Shown here: positions 23,189-35,972 of the stretch, one piece after another | Position numbering within the stretch: position 1 is the first letter of the stretch | How the letters are laid out: the number at the start of each line of letters is the position of its first letter | Assembly: GCA_001972305.1 (NCBI GenBank) | Contig: BDDD01001823.1 | Coordinates: 62,001-126,000, forward strand | DNA: 64,000 bases | Direction: 5' to 3' | Origin: Cephalotus follicularis | Taxonomy: Eukaryota; Streptophyta; Magnoliopsida; Oxalidales; Cephalotaceae | The notes under the pieces: model-generated | Told to the model about the DNA's origin: nothing | Seen by the model: the letters and a program-made list of their open reading frames with translations, nothing else | The model's database searches: none | Program-made: the position numbers and the translations under genes

Positions 23189-24515
23189 CCAAGCAGCTGT
23201 TTGGTTCTCTCTTGCTTAAAACGATGCGCGTTTATCTCAACTCTGATTAGGATGCATTAGGGCATCTGTATGCATTGCATATGTACTGTTTACTACCTGT
23301 TTATTAACTAATTATAAACTGTTTATGATATCTAGATTACTATGTTAATTTAGAAATGCATATGTGAAACTGAAAGGAACTATTTTGAGTACGAAATAGA
23401 TATTTGATAATAACATAATTTCAAAAAACTGGGAAAGCGATTTCCACCTACTAAACTGTTTAAAAGTATTTTCCGCTGCTGAAAATACATATTTCAAATG
23501 TTTATGACTTTCGAAAACAGTTTGAAATAAACAGCCTGATGTTGATCTAATGATTATTATTGTACTGTTTACTGCACTGTTTACTGAGACAATTCTCTGT
23601 TTGCTCTGTGAATTCTATGTGTTTGTTCTCGAGCCACTACTTGCATGGCGGAGGCTGCCAGCGTTGGCTAGTGGTAGGGTTGACTTAAGACCCAGGAGTT
23701 GGATGGGTAACTCACTGTACTGTACTGTTGTCTCACTTGGTTTCCTGGAGAAGGGACCGAAGTGGGAGTGTAACGCGGGGCCAGGAGTTGGCGGCGTTAC
23801 ACTTATTGCCTGCCTATTGTGGTCCCTTTGCGGGCTTACTGTACTGTTACTGGTCCTGTTCAGACACTACTGTGCCTGTTTGATGTAGCCCTGGCCGGGT
23901 TACTATTGTACTGTTGTTGTATACATATATGTTCCCACTGATATTTTACTGTACTGTTAAATTATATATATTTTTTCATATATATATATATATATGTAAA
24001 CTGGTATTTCTACTGTACTGCATCATTTGTGCATACATCACATGACATGCACGTAATTTTGGTCCCAAACTACTTTTACGACTTAGCCGAGTGAGGACAA
24101 AGGCTAACCCCCTACTTTACAGATTGATGCAGTGGACCCGTTGGACTAGCTTGGACGAAGAACAAGTCTTTATGTTGTTGTGGTGGTTTTATATTCTTCT
24201 GGATTGTAATAAACTGGTTTTGTTTTAAGGATTACTGATGTACCGTACTTTTGGCTTTGATTAACGATGGGTTTTAATAATGTATTATGGATCGCGCTCC
24301 GTTTATGGGCTTTTAACAGTGACAAACTGGTATTGAGTAGCGTGCAGTATGGGATGCACGTTACGGGTTTTCACCTTATGAGTTTTAATGCTTCCGCAAC
24401 TGATATTTTATCTGAAAAGTTTAAATTTTTATGGTATTTACATAAGCTGAATCGTAATGTTATTGGCCTTTACCACTTTATGTGTGTCTACCTGAAACCG
24501 GGGCCTGACACTAAC

Positions 24516-25343
24516 ATTGATATCTCTTTGCAATGAGCTAAGAGAAGCTAGACAACAATGAGCTGTTAGAGCTGTGGATATACGCCATGGTGATGACTCT
24601 GGGGATTCACACCGTTTGGATAGGCATAATGAATTGTATATTATTGCAAATGGATATAAACTTCAACGGGATCTATGTTTTAACCATTGCATTAGCAATT
24701 CAATAAGGAACAAATAATAAAAAATTTTGAGAGATAATGGGGCTTTCTCTCTAAATGGACATCTCCTGGAAAAACCATATGGGAATGGTATATCCATACG
24801 GAGCATGTGGACTGTGTGGAAAAGGTCCAATCCATGATATATTTTATACATCTTCCTATCTCCTTACGGGTTATGCATTGCACAGGGCAATATATATCCA
24901 AAATTTGGATTCCTTAAAATCCATCCCCTCCGATATCATAAGGATATCATATGATTAAGGAAATCATACATGGAGGAAACCCAACCTAAACCATCGATTG
25001 GTTAAAGGCTGTCAAGCTTGTATAAGAAGGTGGAAACCTTCTAATCTGGAGGCATGAATGGATCATTGCCGGTTTGTGGGATATCTGAAGAAGAGCTTCG
25101 GATATCATTCGACCATCCTAGCGAACAAAAGTTTTTGTTACGCGAATCCCAACGAACAAAAGTTTTGTGTCGCGTGATGCATATTCCCAAGGAGGGAATA
25201 CCTGATTACAGGAAACAGTGGGAGTAGGGTGTAACTAAGGAAGTTACTACCGAGTGAAAACCATAGGACGATAGGGAATTAGAGGTTGAATCCTCTTATG
25301 ACATTATTGGGAAAGGATCCCAAATCTGAGATGGAATCTCAGT
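24516..25343 (+). pseudogene. Copia-2 protease and integrase remnants
   Basis: Collinear with Copia-1: 24516-24600 matches the protease region after the DSG codons, 24730-24780 the integrase core (aaatggacatctcctgg), and 24890-25110 the integrase C-terminus (tccttaaaatccatcccctc, ccggtttgtgggatatc). No long frame survives. It is cut at 25344-25348 by the Gypsy-2 target duplication. Confidence 0.75.
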
Positions 25344-25348
25344 AAGGC

Positions 25349-28213
25349 TAACAGGACCCGTTCCCGATCCACCGGGGACACGAGCTCTGCCGGTGAAGGC
25401 ACACCTGCCAACAACCCTCCAAACGACAAAACTGCCCGACCTGACCAACCTGGATAACGCAAGGGGTATATTACGCAAATGCCTGAAGAGGAAGTCAGGG
25501 CTGGGGATGCGTAATACCACTGGGGAAAAAGAACAAAACCCTTAAAAGAAACTACCGAGGAACCCAAATGACCCGTTTCACTTAAGCACGAGGAAACCCC
25601 ACACGTGTTCTACACGTGGACACACGAAACCTCAAGGTCGGCTGAGATGCCCAAGGAACCAAGCACTACGTTCCACACCTCGGCAAAAATAACACCTCAC
25701 GCGCTCAGGCCTCAACGCGAGCTATATGCCCAAGGAACCTAAGTGCGTCCAAATTTCTGAGGACTCGCCAAAAGCTTGGGGAGACACCCAAGGTCCGAGG
25801 ATCCTCCAACGTCCAAGGACAAACAAGAATCCGACGACCAACCATATCAAAGGACTCTCATGGAAACAAGGTTCCATGCAACCCTCACATCCGAGGACGG
25901 CCAACTAACCTAGTGGTCTGACATCTACTATCCTGGGACCCGAACATGCTCGAACAATGACCAGGATGCTCTAACTTCCTGCCGAGGAAGTCTTCCGCTC
26001 ATCAAGATCTATCCTAAGGTCGATCCAACGCCCAACCATAAACCTCAACATCAACATCCTCCTTATCCCATCTCGGGAGCTCAGCACTAAGGTCTGCATA
26101 ACCTGGAGCTTCAAAGATCATCAAGATAAATCATCCGAGAAAGAACATATCATTCTATAAATCATAAAAATCATCATACATCAATATCCATCAGAGGTTT
26201 ATACATATATTGTTTACCAAAAACAATTACAAACCAACCCAAAGAATGTCCCCAATGCATGAAGGGGGAAACTAGCCCAGAAGGCCAGGGGAGGTGCCTG
26301 CTTCGCGGTCTACCTCCTAAAATCCTTAAAGTGGTGCGATGATGAGAAACTTCACCTATTCCTCAACTACAAAACAACCCTGGAGGGGGTTAGTCCAAAG
26401 ACTAGTGAGAGGGGAAAGAAGCATTCTATTAGCGCCCGACGAGCACTGGACGCTGAGCAAAAGGTTATGCCCAACTGGCCAACAAATAACCACGGCTCAA
26501 AACACCCAAGGATACTCAACAAAAGCCAAACAGACTACTTGGAGTATAATATAGCAGAAGATATGTAAAATCAATGACGCTAAAACAATAATAATAACAG
26601 GAGAGATAAAATAAGCAAATGTCCAAACCAATTTCCTGAGGACCCAACAAGAAGGATCTTAGACTCCAGGGATCAATTGATCAGAGGAACACTGGTACCT
26701 GTCACCTTACCCAAACCACCTCGGCCATACCAATACATCTGCTAGGGATGAATTTCACTGCAGAAATCTCACACAGTCCACCAAACTTGGAGATGTACAG
26801 GACGTGCCCCACCTGATATATACTGGTACAGAGAGCCACATGTCTTAGCCTTCCATCAGAGGTGCCGACGGATCAGTGTCGAACCCAGCCCCTGAGAGAC
26901 AAGCAGATCACGAACATCGACTGAGGGGCTAGCGTATCACCACTAAGGCACCACGCTCGCCGGAAATCACGTATATGAACATCGACTGAGAGGTTGGCAA
27001 ATCACCGCACGAACCATCCATCGTCGGGAATCTCATAGTAGAGCAACCTACAAGGCTTGTTGGGAAGAGGAGCGGATCCTTGGCTGAACTCACACTCACA
27101 CCCCATCATAGACAATGAGAATGTGCAAATCCAGGTAGAGGAACTCGGGGGTAGTCACACTTACAGAGCATCATAGACAATGCCACTGCAAATATGAAAG
27201 GGGAAATCCACGCTTACTCGCCATCACCAAGTCGTGCTCGGTCATCACAGTTTCCAGTACCCAGTATCTAGAGTCAACAATACATGGTATCAAAAGAGTT
27301 ATGACATATATATATGATAAGAAGGGGAAACACAAATAAACCTAGGAACCTCAAGCATACAAGCCCGGAAATCATTATCAAGAAATATGTCAACACAACT
27401 GAGGAACAACTCCCAAAAATAAGAGTCCATGAAAGGAAAGACACAAGAAAATAAGAACTCTCAACTATTCCAAAATAAGGAATGGAATGTCCCACTCACC
27501 ACTTAACCGCACACCTCTGCATAGCTTCCTATAGCTCTGGATCCACGCTCGGCTCCTCGGCTACAAGAACAACAGCAAACACAGACTTAGCACAGTTTGT
27601 ACGAAAATAGAGCAAAACATGCATGAAGCCTACATGCATGATCGTCTTCTCGGATAGTCATCCTGACCATCCACACCACTCAAGAATCCACCACGGATCA
27701 CCCCATGATCACCATCATCATATCTCTGTCTCCACCGCGAACAGGACGTTTAGCACACACATTACCAAACTAACAGAGGAAAGAAGACGAATAAAGAAGA
27801 CGAATAAAGAAGAGCTCACCTCAACGAACTCAAGGTCCAAGATCTTCAAGCAAAATTTGCCTTCGCCAAGGGAAACTTTAGAAGGAAAGATTAAGAAGCA
27901 CAAAGAACTTACACACTTCTGTCAACTAACAATTCTGGCACCAACAACTGATACAACGACTCCTTACTGCTTAAACTACTTTGACGTGAAGGTTGTGTGC
28001 TTGACAAGACGGAACACTGCAAATCCCTTACACAACTTGGCACACCAATGTGCACACTAACCACACGGTCAACAGGCCAGAACGCCAAAGCCAAAAGAAA
28101 GAAACCAAAACCAGCCCAAACCATAAGGCCCAACTCTTCACCAAAGAAAAGAAAAAAAATTCCAATGCCCAAAGCAACAAGTCCAATGCCCAAAATGGAC
28201 TTCGGTCGTCACA
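25349..28213 (-). repeat. Gypsy-2 3' LTR (2865 bp)
   Basis: Pairs with 33114-35967 over its whole length, with scattered substitutions and a few short indels. It has no CAGTCGACTG or GTTGACGCC array, unlike the other long gypsy LTRs here. No convincing gene lies inside; the ORFs at 25296-25908 and 27623-28341 are LTR sequence or run from the LTR into the polyprotein complement. Confidence 0.9.
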
Positions 28214-28228
28214 TCCTCCCCACCTTAG
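28214..28228 (-). promoter_or_regulatory. Gypsy-2 polypurine tract
   Basis: The minus strand reads CTAAGGTGGGGAGGA immediately before the 3' LTR. Confidence 0.8.
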
Positions 28229-29652
28229 GAAATTTCATCCTCAGAATTTCCCACAGAAACACCAAAGAGGTCGGGGTAACGACTCCTTATCTCCTCTTCA
28301 CGCTGCCAAGTAGCTTCCTCTTCTACTTGGTTTCTCCATAGGACCTTTACCAAAGGGATGGTCTTGCTCCTCAAGACCTGATCCCGACAATCCAAAATCT
28401 TCACTGGCGCTTCGTCATAAGCTAAGGTCGGCAACTCTTCCTCGAAAAACTCCACCAAGGATTCCAAAATATGAGAAGGGTCTGCAACGTACTTCCTCAG
28501 CATAGAAACGTGGAAGACATCGTGAACACGAGCCAACTCCGGAGGTAAAGCCAGGCGATAGTCCACTAGCGCAATCCTCTTCAAAATCTCAAAAAGACCT
28601 ATATACCTCGAATTAAGCTTACCACGCTTACCAAAATGAATCACTCCTCTGTATGGCGATACACGGAGGAACACGTTATCTCTCACAGAAAACTCCAAAT
28701 CCTTGCGGCACCGGTCATCATAGCTCTTCTACGTGCTCTGCGCTGCACGCAAAAGACATCGGATAAGCTTCACCTTCTCTGCCATATCTTGAACCACCTC
28801 GGGACCTAACAACTTACAATCCCCTCCTTCACCCCAACACAAAGGAGTCCTACAATGCCTACCATACAGAGCTTCATATGGTGCCATACCAAGACTGCTC
28901 TGGAAACTGTTGTTGTAGGCGAATTTGATCAAGGTCAACCGAGAATCCCAACTCTCCTTGAAATCCATCACACAGGCTCTCAACCTGTCCTCAAGAATCT
29001 GGATCATCTGCTCGGACTGCCCATCAATCTGAGGATGATACGCTGTACTGAGTCGCAACTCTGTACCCAGCACTGCTTGCAAGCTCTGCCACAATCTCGA
29101 AGTGAACCTGGGATCTCTGTCCTATACGATACTGCTAGGGACTCCATGCAACCTAACTTTCTCATCCACGTACAACAACGCTAACCTTTCCAGACTATAC
29201 ACCAACCGCATAGGCAAGAAGTGAGCCGACTTGGTCAGTCGATCCACTATAACCCATATAGCATCATGTTTCCTCCGCGTCAGGAGAAAACCTTGGACAA
29301 AATCCATGGAAATATGATCCCACTTCCACTCAGGGATAGGAAGAGGCTGTAGAAGACCTGACAGTTTTTGTCTTTCCGCCTTCACCCGCTGGCAAGTCAG
29401 GCATCTTGCCATGAACCTGGCAATCTCCCTTTTCATACCACGCCACCAATAGTGGGGCTTAAGATCGTGATACATCTTGGTACTTCCAGGATGCATCGAC
29501 CAAGCAGAACAATACAATTCATCCAAAATCTCCTTCTTAAGCTCTACCACATGGGGCACACATATACTTGGTCCAAACATCAGAGCACCATCCTCTCTGA
29601 TATGGAAATCAGTCCGGGCTCCTTCTCGGACTTGCTTCATAAGCTTAACCAA
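28225..29652 (-). pseudogene. Gypsy-2 integrase and chromodomain-like tail
   Basis: Three pieces are present. 29652-29122 has the zinc region ([30 protein letters not shown]) and core start ([32 protein letters not shown]). 29094-28729 has the core end (STAYHPQIDGQSEQMIQILED with the catalytic Glu, then NNSFQSSLGMAPYEALYGR). 28698-28225 has the C-terminal domain (GDNVFLRVSP-like start, SRYIGLFEILKRI, VHDVFHVSMLRKYV) and the tail WQREEEIRSRYPDLF. The second catalytic Asp region near 29100-29120 is broken by a stop. In related elements this tail directs insertion toward heterochromatin. Confidence 0.9.
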
Positions 29653-29655
29653 TCT

Positions 29656-30808
29656 CTAATCCTTCTCTTGAACCTCACGAATCTGATCAACCAAAATTGA
29701 CCTCACCCAAAGAGAAGCTACCACTTCACCGCTGTCCTTGGAAGATAACTCCACACCCAAAGATCTTAACTCCTCTAACAACGGTAGATAGATCGTCCGA
29801 ACATGCGAAAGGGGAAGGGAAGACTTCCTGCTCAGCATATCGGCTACCACGTTAGCCTTGCATGGGTGATACTCAATGACGCAGTCATAATCCTTGATCA
29901 ACTCGATCCATCTCCTTTGCCTCATGTTAAGGTACTGTTGGGAAAATAGATACTTCAAACTCTGGTGGTCAGTAAAGATCTGACAAACCTCTCCATACAG
30001 GTAATGGCACCAAATCTTCAACGCAAAGACCACAGCCGCTAACTCCAAATCATGAGTTGGACAGTTATGCTCGTGGGCCTTCAACTGCCAAGAAACAGAA
30101 GCTATCACCTTGCCTTATTGAATCAACACGCAACCTACCCTTGCTTGGAAGCGTCACTAAAAAACACAAAACCAAGTCCTACGGAAAGAAGAACCAACAC
30201 TGGAGCTGACGTCAACTTATGCTTCAACTCCAGGAAACTCTTCTCACAAGCGTCCGACCAAATGAATTTCACAACCTTCTTCGTCAAATTTGATAGAGGA
30301 GCGGCTATCGATGAAAATCCTTCAATAAACCTCCTGTAATAGCCAGCTAAACCAAGAATACAATGAACCTCGGACACGATCCTCGATCGCTCCCAAGCAA
30401 AAACAGACTCCACTTTCCTTGGATCCACTGCTATTCCCTGGCCCGAGATCACATGGCCCAAAAAGACTACCTTGTCCAACAAAAACTCACGCTTGCTGAG
30501 CTTGGCATACAACCTATGGTCCCTCGACGTCTGTAGCACAATCCTTAACTGCTCTCCATGCTCGGTCACATCCCGAGAATACACCATCACGTCATCTATG
30601 AACACCACCACAAAGGTGTCAAGATAAGACTGGAACACTCGATTCATCAACTCCATGAAAGCTGCTGGCACGTTGGTCAGACCAAACAGCATAACTGAAA
30701 ACTCAAAATAGCCATAACGGGAACTAAAAGTTGTCTTGGGAATATCCTGCTCCCTTATGCTCAGCTGGTGATAACCCGAACGAAGGTCAATCTTAGAAAA
30801 CACACTGC
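29656..30808 (-). pseudogene. Gypsy-2 reverse transcriptase (C-terminal) and RNase H
   Basis: [34 protein letters not shown], then [14 protein letters not shown] as active-site box (30620-30590), FLGHVIS and [15 protein letters not shown]. RNase H begins in [10 protein letters not shown] (about 30140) and continues after a frameshift with [28 protein letters not shown] and [15 protein letters not shown] in 30108-29656. The Pro of the usual MPFG box is Leu here. Confidence 0.9.
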
Positions 30809-31210
30809 ATCCTTCAACCGGTCAAACAAGTCATCAATCCAAGGCAACGGATACTTATTTCTCACAGTGACCTTGTTGAGCTGTCTATAATCGATGCACA
30901 ACCGTAAAGCACCATCCTTCTTCTTCACAAACAAAACTGGAGCACCCCAAGGAGAAAAACTGGGTCTGACGAACCCTTTCTCCAACAGATCCTCTAACTG
31001 CACCTTCAAATCCTTCAGCTCTATCGGTACCATCCGATACGCAGGAAGGGATACTGGCAACGCACCAAGGATCAACTCAATGATAAAATCTATTGCCCTG
31101 ATAGGCAGCAACCCCGGAAACTCATCTGGAAAAACGTCCAAGAAATCGCGGACCACTGGAATACCATCAGCTTCTTGCTCGGACACCCTTATGTCTACCA
31201 CATGAGCCAA
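30809..31210 (-). pseudogene. Gypsy-2 reverse transcriptase N-terminal part
   Basis: It contains the linker [18 protein letters not shown], found before RT in plant gypsy polyproteins, then [20 protein letters not shown] and [19 protein letters not shown], and ends by frameshift near 30800 inside the SKIDLRSGY region. Confidence 0.9.
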
Positions 31211-31282
31211 GAAACCTTGTCCTCCTCTCTACAAGATCTTCCTTGCGGACATAGCCGAGATCATCTTGATCGGCACCAAGCG

Positions 31283-31588
31283 CTATTCACATGCGAACTC
31301 CATAATAGATCCATCCATCAAAAGGAAAGAAACAACTCTCCGAGAGCAATCTACCACTGCCTTGTGAGCTGCAAGCCAATCCATACGCAGGATGGCATCA
31401 AAATCCTTGATTGGGAAAGGAATAAGATCGGGTGTGAAGCTCTGCCCACCAATCAAAACATCACAAGCTTTAAGCACCCGACCTACGCGATAGGTCTGCC
31501 CTGTTTGAACTGAGACCACCACCTCTACTTCCAACAGACACAACTCCTTATCCGTATGAATGCAAAATGCATGACCAGTAAAAGACAA
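31283..31588 (-). pseudogene. Gypsy-2 protease region
   Basis: This frame carries the second half of a Ty3/gypsy aspartic protease region (FPIKDFDAILRMDWLAAHKAVVDC; the usual form is LGMDWL). The N-terminal DSGATHSF-type active-site motif is not intact in this frame; the corresponding DNA near 31560-31620 is broken by frameshifts. The 31525-31857 frame upstream is the linker. Confidence 0.7.
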
Positions 31589-31859
31589 AGCGGCTCCGGT
31601 ATAAAAAAAATAGTGGCATCTCCGCCAAGGATAACAGCCATACCTATAGCCACGTTTGGATCTGCAAGGGCATCATCTCTGTTCATGGCGTAGACTCTCG
31701 CGGTTGTGGCAGGTCTACCTAGCAGCCTACTGCTACCCGCTCTAGAGGTAACTGCTTGCGAATCTGTTAACCCTGTCCTCAGTCCTATTGATTGTTGTCC
31801 TGGTTGTCCTGATCCTCTGCCTGCCTGTTGCCTAGGAGGAGCAACTTGTCCAGGCACTC

Positions 31860-32996
31860 ATGACAACTACTGAGCTTGAGGACAATTCCTCACAAAATGT
31901 CCAGGTTGTCCACACAAGAAACATCCTTGGGACTCAGACTTGCAATTCCCAAAATGAGACTGCCCACACCGCTGGCATCTCAGTGGTTGAGAGGAAGCTG
32001 TTACACCTTGTTGCGAATCACTGGCTATTGTAGAGAATGCAGGCTGCGGGGAAAACATTCCCTGCCACCAGACCTTCCAGAGGATCTATTCCTTCCCCTT
32101 CCATGACTCTTCGAAGCACTCTCACCTCTCTCGGCCTGAAAACCAACTCACTTCTAACCTCGGTCTGGCCTAGCTCTATGGTTTGTACGACTCTGCTCAA
32201 CACGCTTAGCGGCCACCACCAAGTAGCCAAAGACTGTCCACGTGACAAGAGCAGCTGAATGCCTCACCTCGGATCTCAAACCTTCCATAAACTTCTGGCA
32301 CCGCTCTTCCTAGTCTGCAAGAAGCGTTGGAGTAAAATGAGATAACTCCATGAAACGATACTCATACTCTGATACTGACATGTTGCCTTCATGTAGATGG
32401 AGGAACTCCCTCCTCTTCTCCTGCACATACGTCGGAGGATAGAAATATTGCCGAAATTCCCACTGAAAAATATCCCAAGAGATCACTGCTACGTCGGCAT
32501 GCCTCGCCTTGAGAGCATCCCACCAACGAGGAGCATTCCTCTGCATCAAGAAAGAAGCAAGGCGGACGCGCAAATTGTCCGTGATCTCGATCTATTCAAA
32601 GATCTCCTCAATGCGGCTTAACCATGCCTCCGCATCTGCCGGATCAACCGTTCCTTTAAAGGTCGTAGAGCCCAAGCCTGCATACGCTCCACAGGTAAGG
32701 CCTAAGGCCTAGCAACTCCCAATGCTTGAGCCATCATCAGAAAAGTCTGCATCATATCCTACTGACTGTCCGTACCAGCTGGAGGAGGAACATGCGCAGT
32801 AGACTGCGCTGCTGCAATGTCGGCTGCCACTGTTGACTGAGCTTCCTGCCCTTCCACACCGGTCTCGGCATGTGCATGGTGGAGAGGCCACTCTACCCCT
32901 ACCACGACCACGACTACCAATAAGACCATGTCCACTGGGTTGACCACGAGGCACTACCATATCCTTCACTTGCAAGGTTAGGGGATTACTAAGCAA
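31860..32996 (-). pseudogene. Gypsy-2 gag
   Basis: From 32996 downward: a low-complexity N-terminus in shifted frames, a retrotrans_gag domain at 32573-32310 (APRWWDALKAR, WDIFQWEFRQYFYPPTYV, KRREFLHLHEGNMSVSEYEYRFMELS), then a basic region and two cysteine motifs at 32000-31870 (CQRCGQSHFGNC and the zinc knuckle CFLCGQPGHFVRNC). Several frameshifts interrupt it. Gag would assemble the particle and bind RNA. Confidence 0.85.
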
Positions 32997-33099
32997 TATA
33001 TTCTATATGAGATGCATGCAATGCACAACCCATGAACCCAAAAAAACTATCATCTAAGCCTGGGCTTCATCCCACTTCTTACACCAAACCAACCATCAT

Positions 33100-33110
33100 C
33101 TCTGATACCT
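33100..33110 (-). promoter_or_regulatory. Gypsy-2 primer binding site
   Basis: The minus strand reads AGGTATCAGAG, one base from the canonical TGGTATCAGAG, 3 bp from the 5' LTR. Confidence 0.85.
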
Positions 33111-33113
33111 AGC

Positions 33114-35967
33114 TAACAGGACCAATTCCCGATCCACCAGGGACACGAGCTCTGTCGGGGAAAGCACACCTGCCAAAAACCCGCCAAACCACAAAACTGC
33201 CCGACCTGACCAACCTGGATAACGCAAGGAGTCTATTACGCAAATGCCTGAGTAAGAAGTCAGTGCTGGAGATGCGTAATACCACTGGGGATGAAGAACA
33301 AAGGACTTAAAAGAAACTACCGAGGAACCCAAACGCCCCATTTCACTTAAGCCCGAGGAAACCCCACACGTTTTCCACACCTGGACACACAAAACCTCAA
33401 GGTCAGCTAAGATGCCCGAGGAACCAAGCACTACGTTCCTCACCTCGGCAAACATAACACCTCACGCACTCAGGCCTCAACACTAGCTATATGCCCGAGG
33501 AACCTAAGTGCATCAAAATGTCCGAGGACTCGCCAAATGCCCGGGGACACACCCAAAGTCCGAAGATCCTCTAACATCCAAGGACAAACGAGAATCCGAG
33601 GACAAACCATATCCAAGGACTCACATGGCAACAAGGTTCCATGAAACCCTCACATCCGAGGACTGCTAACTAACCTAGTGGTCTGACATCTACTATCCTG
33701 GGACCCAAACATGCTCAGACAATGATCGGGATGGTCTAACTTTCTGCCGAGGAACTCTTTCACGCATCAAGATCTATCCTAAGGTCGATCCAACGCCCGA
33801 CCACAAACCTCAACCTCAACATCCTCCTTATCCCATCCATGGAACTCAGCACTAAGGTCTACATAACCTGGAGCTTCAAACATCATCAAGATAAATCATC
33901 CAAGAAGAAACATATCATTCCATAAATCATAAAAATTGTCATACATCAATATCCATCAGAGGTTTATACATAAATTGCTCACCAAAAACAATTACAAAAC
34001 TACCCAAAGAATGTCCCCAATGCATGAAGGGGGAAACTAGTCCAGAAGGACAGGGAAGGTGCCTGCTCCGCAGTCTATCTCACAAAATCCATAAAGTGGT
34101 CCGACGAAGAGAAACTTCACCTGTTCCTTAACTGCAAAACAACTTGGCAAGGGGTTAGTCCAAAGACTAGTGAGAGGGGAAAGAAGCATTCCATTAGCGC
34201 CCGACAAACACTGGACGTTGAGCAAAAGGTTATGCCCAACTGGCCAACAAATAACCACGGCTCAAAACACCCGAGGATACTTAACAAAAGCCAAACAGAC
34301 AACCTCGAGTATAGTATAGTGGAAGATATGTAAAATCAATGATGCTAAAACAATAATAATAACAGAAAAGATAAAATAAGCAAATGTCCAAACCAGTTTC
34401 CCAATGACCCAACAAGAAGGATCTTAGACTCCAGGGATCAATTGATCAGAGGAACACTGGTACCTGTCACCTTACCCAAACCACCTCGGCCATACAAATA
34501 CATTTGCTGGCACCGAATTTCATGGCAGTAATCTCACACAGCCCACCAAACTTGGAGACGAAGATCATTGGCTTACAGGAGGTGCCCCACCTGTCATATA
34601 ATGGTATAGAGAGCCACATGTCTTGGCCTTCAATCAGAGGTGCCAATGGATCACTGTCGAACCTAGCCCCTAAGAGACAAGCAGATAACGAACATAAACT
34701 AGGGGGCCAGCATATCACCGCTAAGGCACCTCCCTCGTCGGCAATCGCGTATAAGAACATTGACTGAGAGGTCAGCAAATCACAGCACGAACCATCCATC
34801 GTTCAGAATCTCATAGTAGAGCATCCTACAAGGCCTATTGGGAAGTGGAGCGGATCCTCGGCTGCACTCACACTCACACCCCATCATAGACAATGAGAAT
34901 GTACAGATCCAGGGAGTGGAACCCGGGGGCAGTCACACTTACAGAGCATCATAGACAATGCCACTGCACTTATGAGAGGGGAAATCCACGCTTACTCGCC
35001 CTCACCAGGTCATGCTTGGTCATCACAGTTTCCAGTTGCCAATATCCAGAGTCAACAACACATGGTATCAAAAGAGTTATGACATATATATATGATAAGA
35101 AGGGGAAACAAAAAATCACCCAGGAACCTCAAGCATACAAGCTCAGAAATTATTATCAAGAAATTTGTCAACACAACTGAGGAACAACTCCCATAAATAA
35201 GACACCGTGGAAGGAAGGACATAAGAAAATAAGAACTCTCAACTGTTCCAAAATAAATAAAGGAATGTCCCACTCACCACATAACCGCACAACTTCCTAT
35301 TGCTCTGGATCCACGCTCGGCTCCTCAGCTACAAGAACAACAACAAACACAAGCTTAGCATAGTCTGTACGAAAATAGAGCAAAACATGCAAGAAGCCTA
35401 CATGCATGATCGTCATCTCGGATAGTCATCCTGATCATCCACACTGCTTAAGAATACACCACGGATCACCCTATGATCACCATCATCATATCTCTATCCC
35501 CACCGCGAACGGGAGGTTTAGCACGCACATTGCCAAACTAACAGAGGAAAGAAGATGAAGAACGAAGAGCTCACCTTGACGAAGTCAAGGTCTAAGATCT
35601 TCAAGCAAAACTTGCATTCGCCAATGGAAACTTCGGAAGGAAAGAAGAAGAAGCACAGAGAACTTACACACTTCTCTCAAATAACACTTCTGGCACCAAC
35701 AACTGATACAACGGCTCCTTACTGCTTAAACTGCTTTGACGTGAAGGTTGTGTGCTTGACAAGATGGAACACTGCAAATCCCTTACACAACCTGCCACAC
35801 CCATGTGCACACTAACCACATGGTCAACGCGCTAAAACGCCAAAGACAAAAGAAAGAAACCAAAACCAGCCCAAACCATAAGGCCCAACTCTTCACCAAA
35901 GAAAAGAAAAAATTTCCAAAGCCCAAAGCAATAAGTCCAATGCCCATAATGGACTTGGGTTGTCACA
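33114..35967 (-). repeat. Gypsy-2 5' LTR (2854 bp)
   Basis: Pairs with 25349-28213. Clear point differences from its partner, more than expected for a very recent insertion, mean the element is not young. No array and no gene are seen inside. Confidence 0.9.
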
Positions 35968-35972
35968 AAGGC

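Larger units (their letters stand above)
21878..24510 (+). mobile_element. Solo gypsy (Del/Tekay-like) LTR with CTAAC target duplication
   Basis: This 2633-bp LTR starts TATAACGCCCGGG (canonical TG changed to TA) and ends ggggcctgaca. It is flanked by ctaac at 21873-21877 and 24511-24515. The surrounding copia protease sequence resumes exactly after the duplication. No internal region or second LTR is present, so it is a solo LTR, normally left by recombination between the two LTRs of one element. The phrase tgaggacaaaggctaacccc near 24091 matches the Gypsy-1 LTR in complement. A (TA)n tract lies at 23960-23995. Confidence 0.9.
25349..35967 (-). mobile_element. Gypsy-2, full-length Del/Tekay-like element
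   Basis: A 10.6-kb element with two LTRs of 2865 and 2854 bp, a primer site, gag, protease, reverse transcriptase, RNase H, integrase, a chromodomain-like tail and a polypurine tract, all on the minus strand in Ty3/gypsy order. The 5-bp target duplication AAGGC (25344-25348 and 35968-35972) is exact. LTR ends on the plus strand are taacagg and gtcaca, so in element orientation they read TG...TA instead of TG...CA. Frameshifts and stops in most domains make it non-autonomous. Confidence 0.93.

Noticed and set aside
27623..28341. ORFs at the Gypsy-2 LTR/internal border
   Set aside because: They run across the LTR end and polypurine tract, and continue into the complement of the polyprotein.
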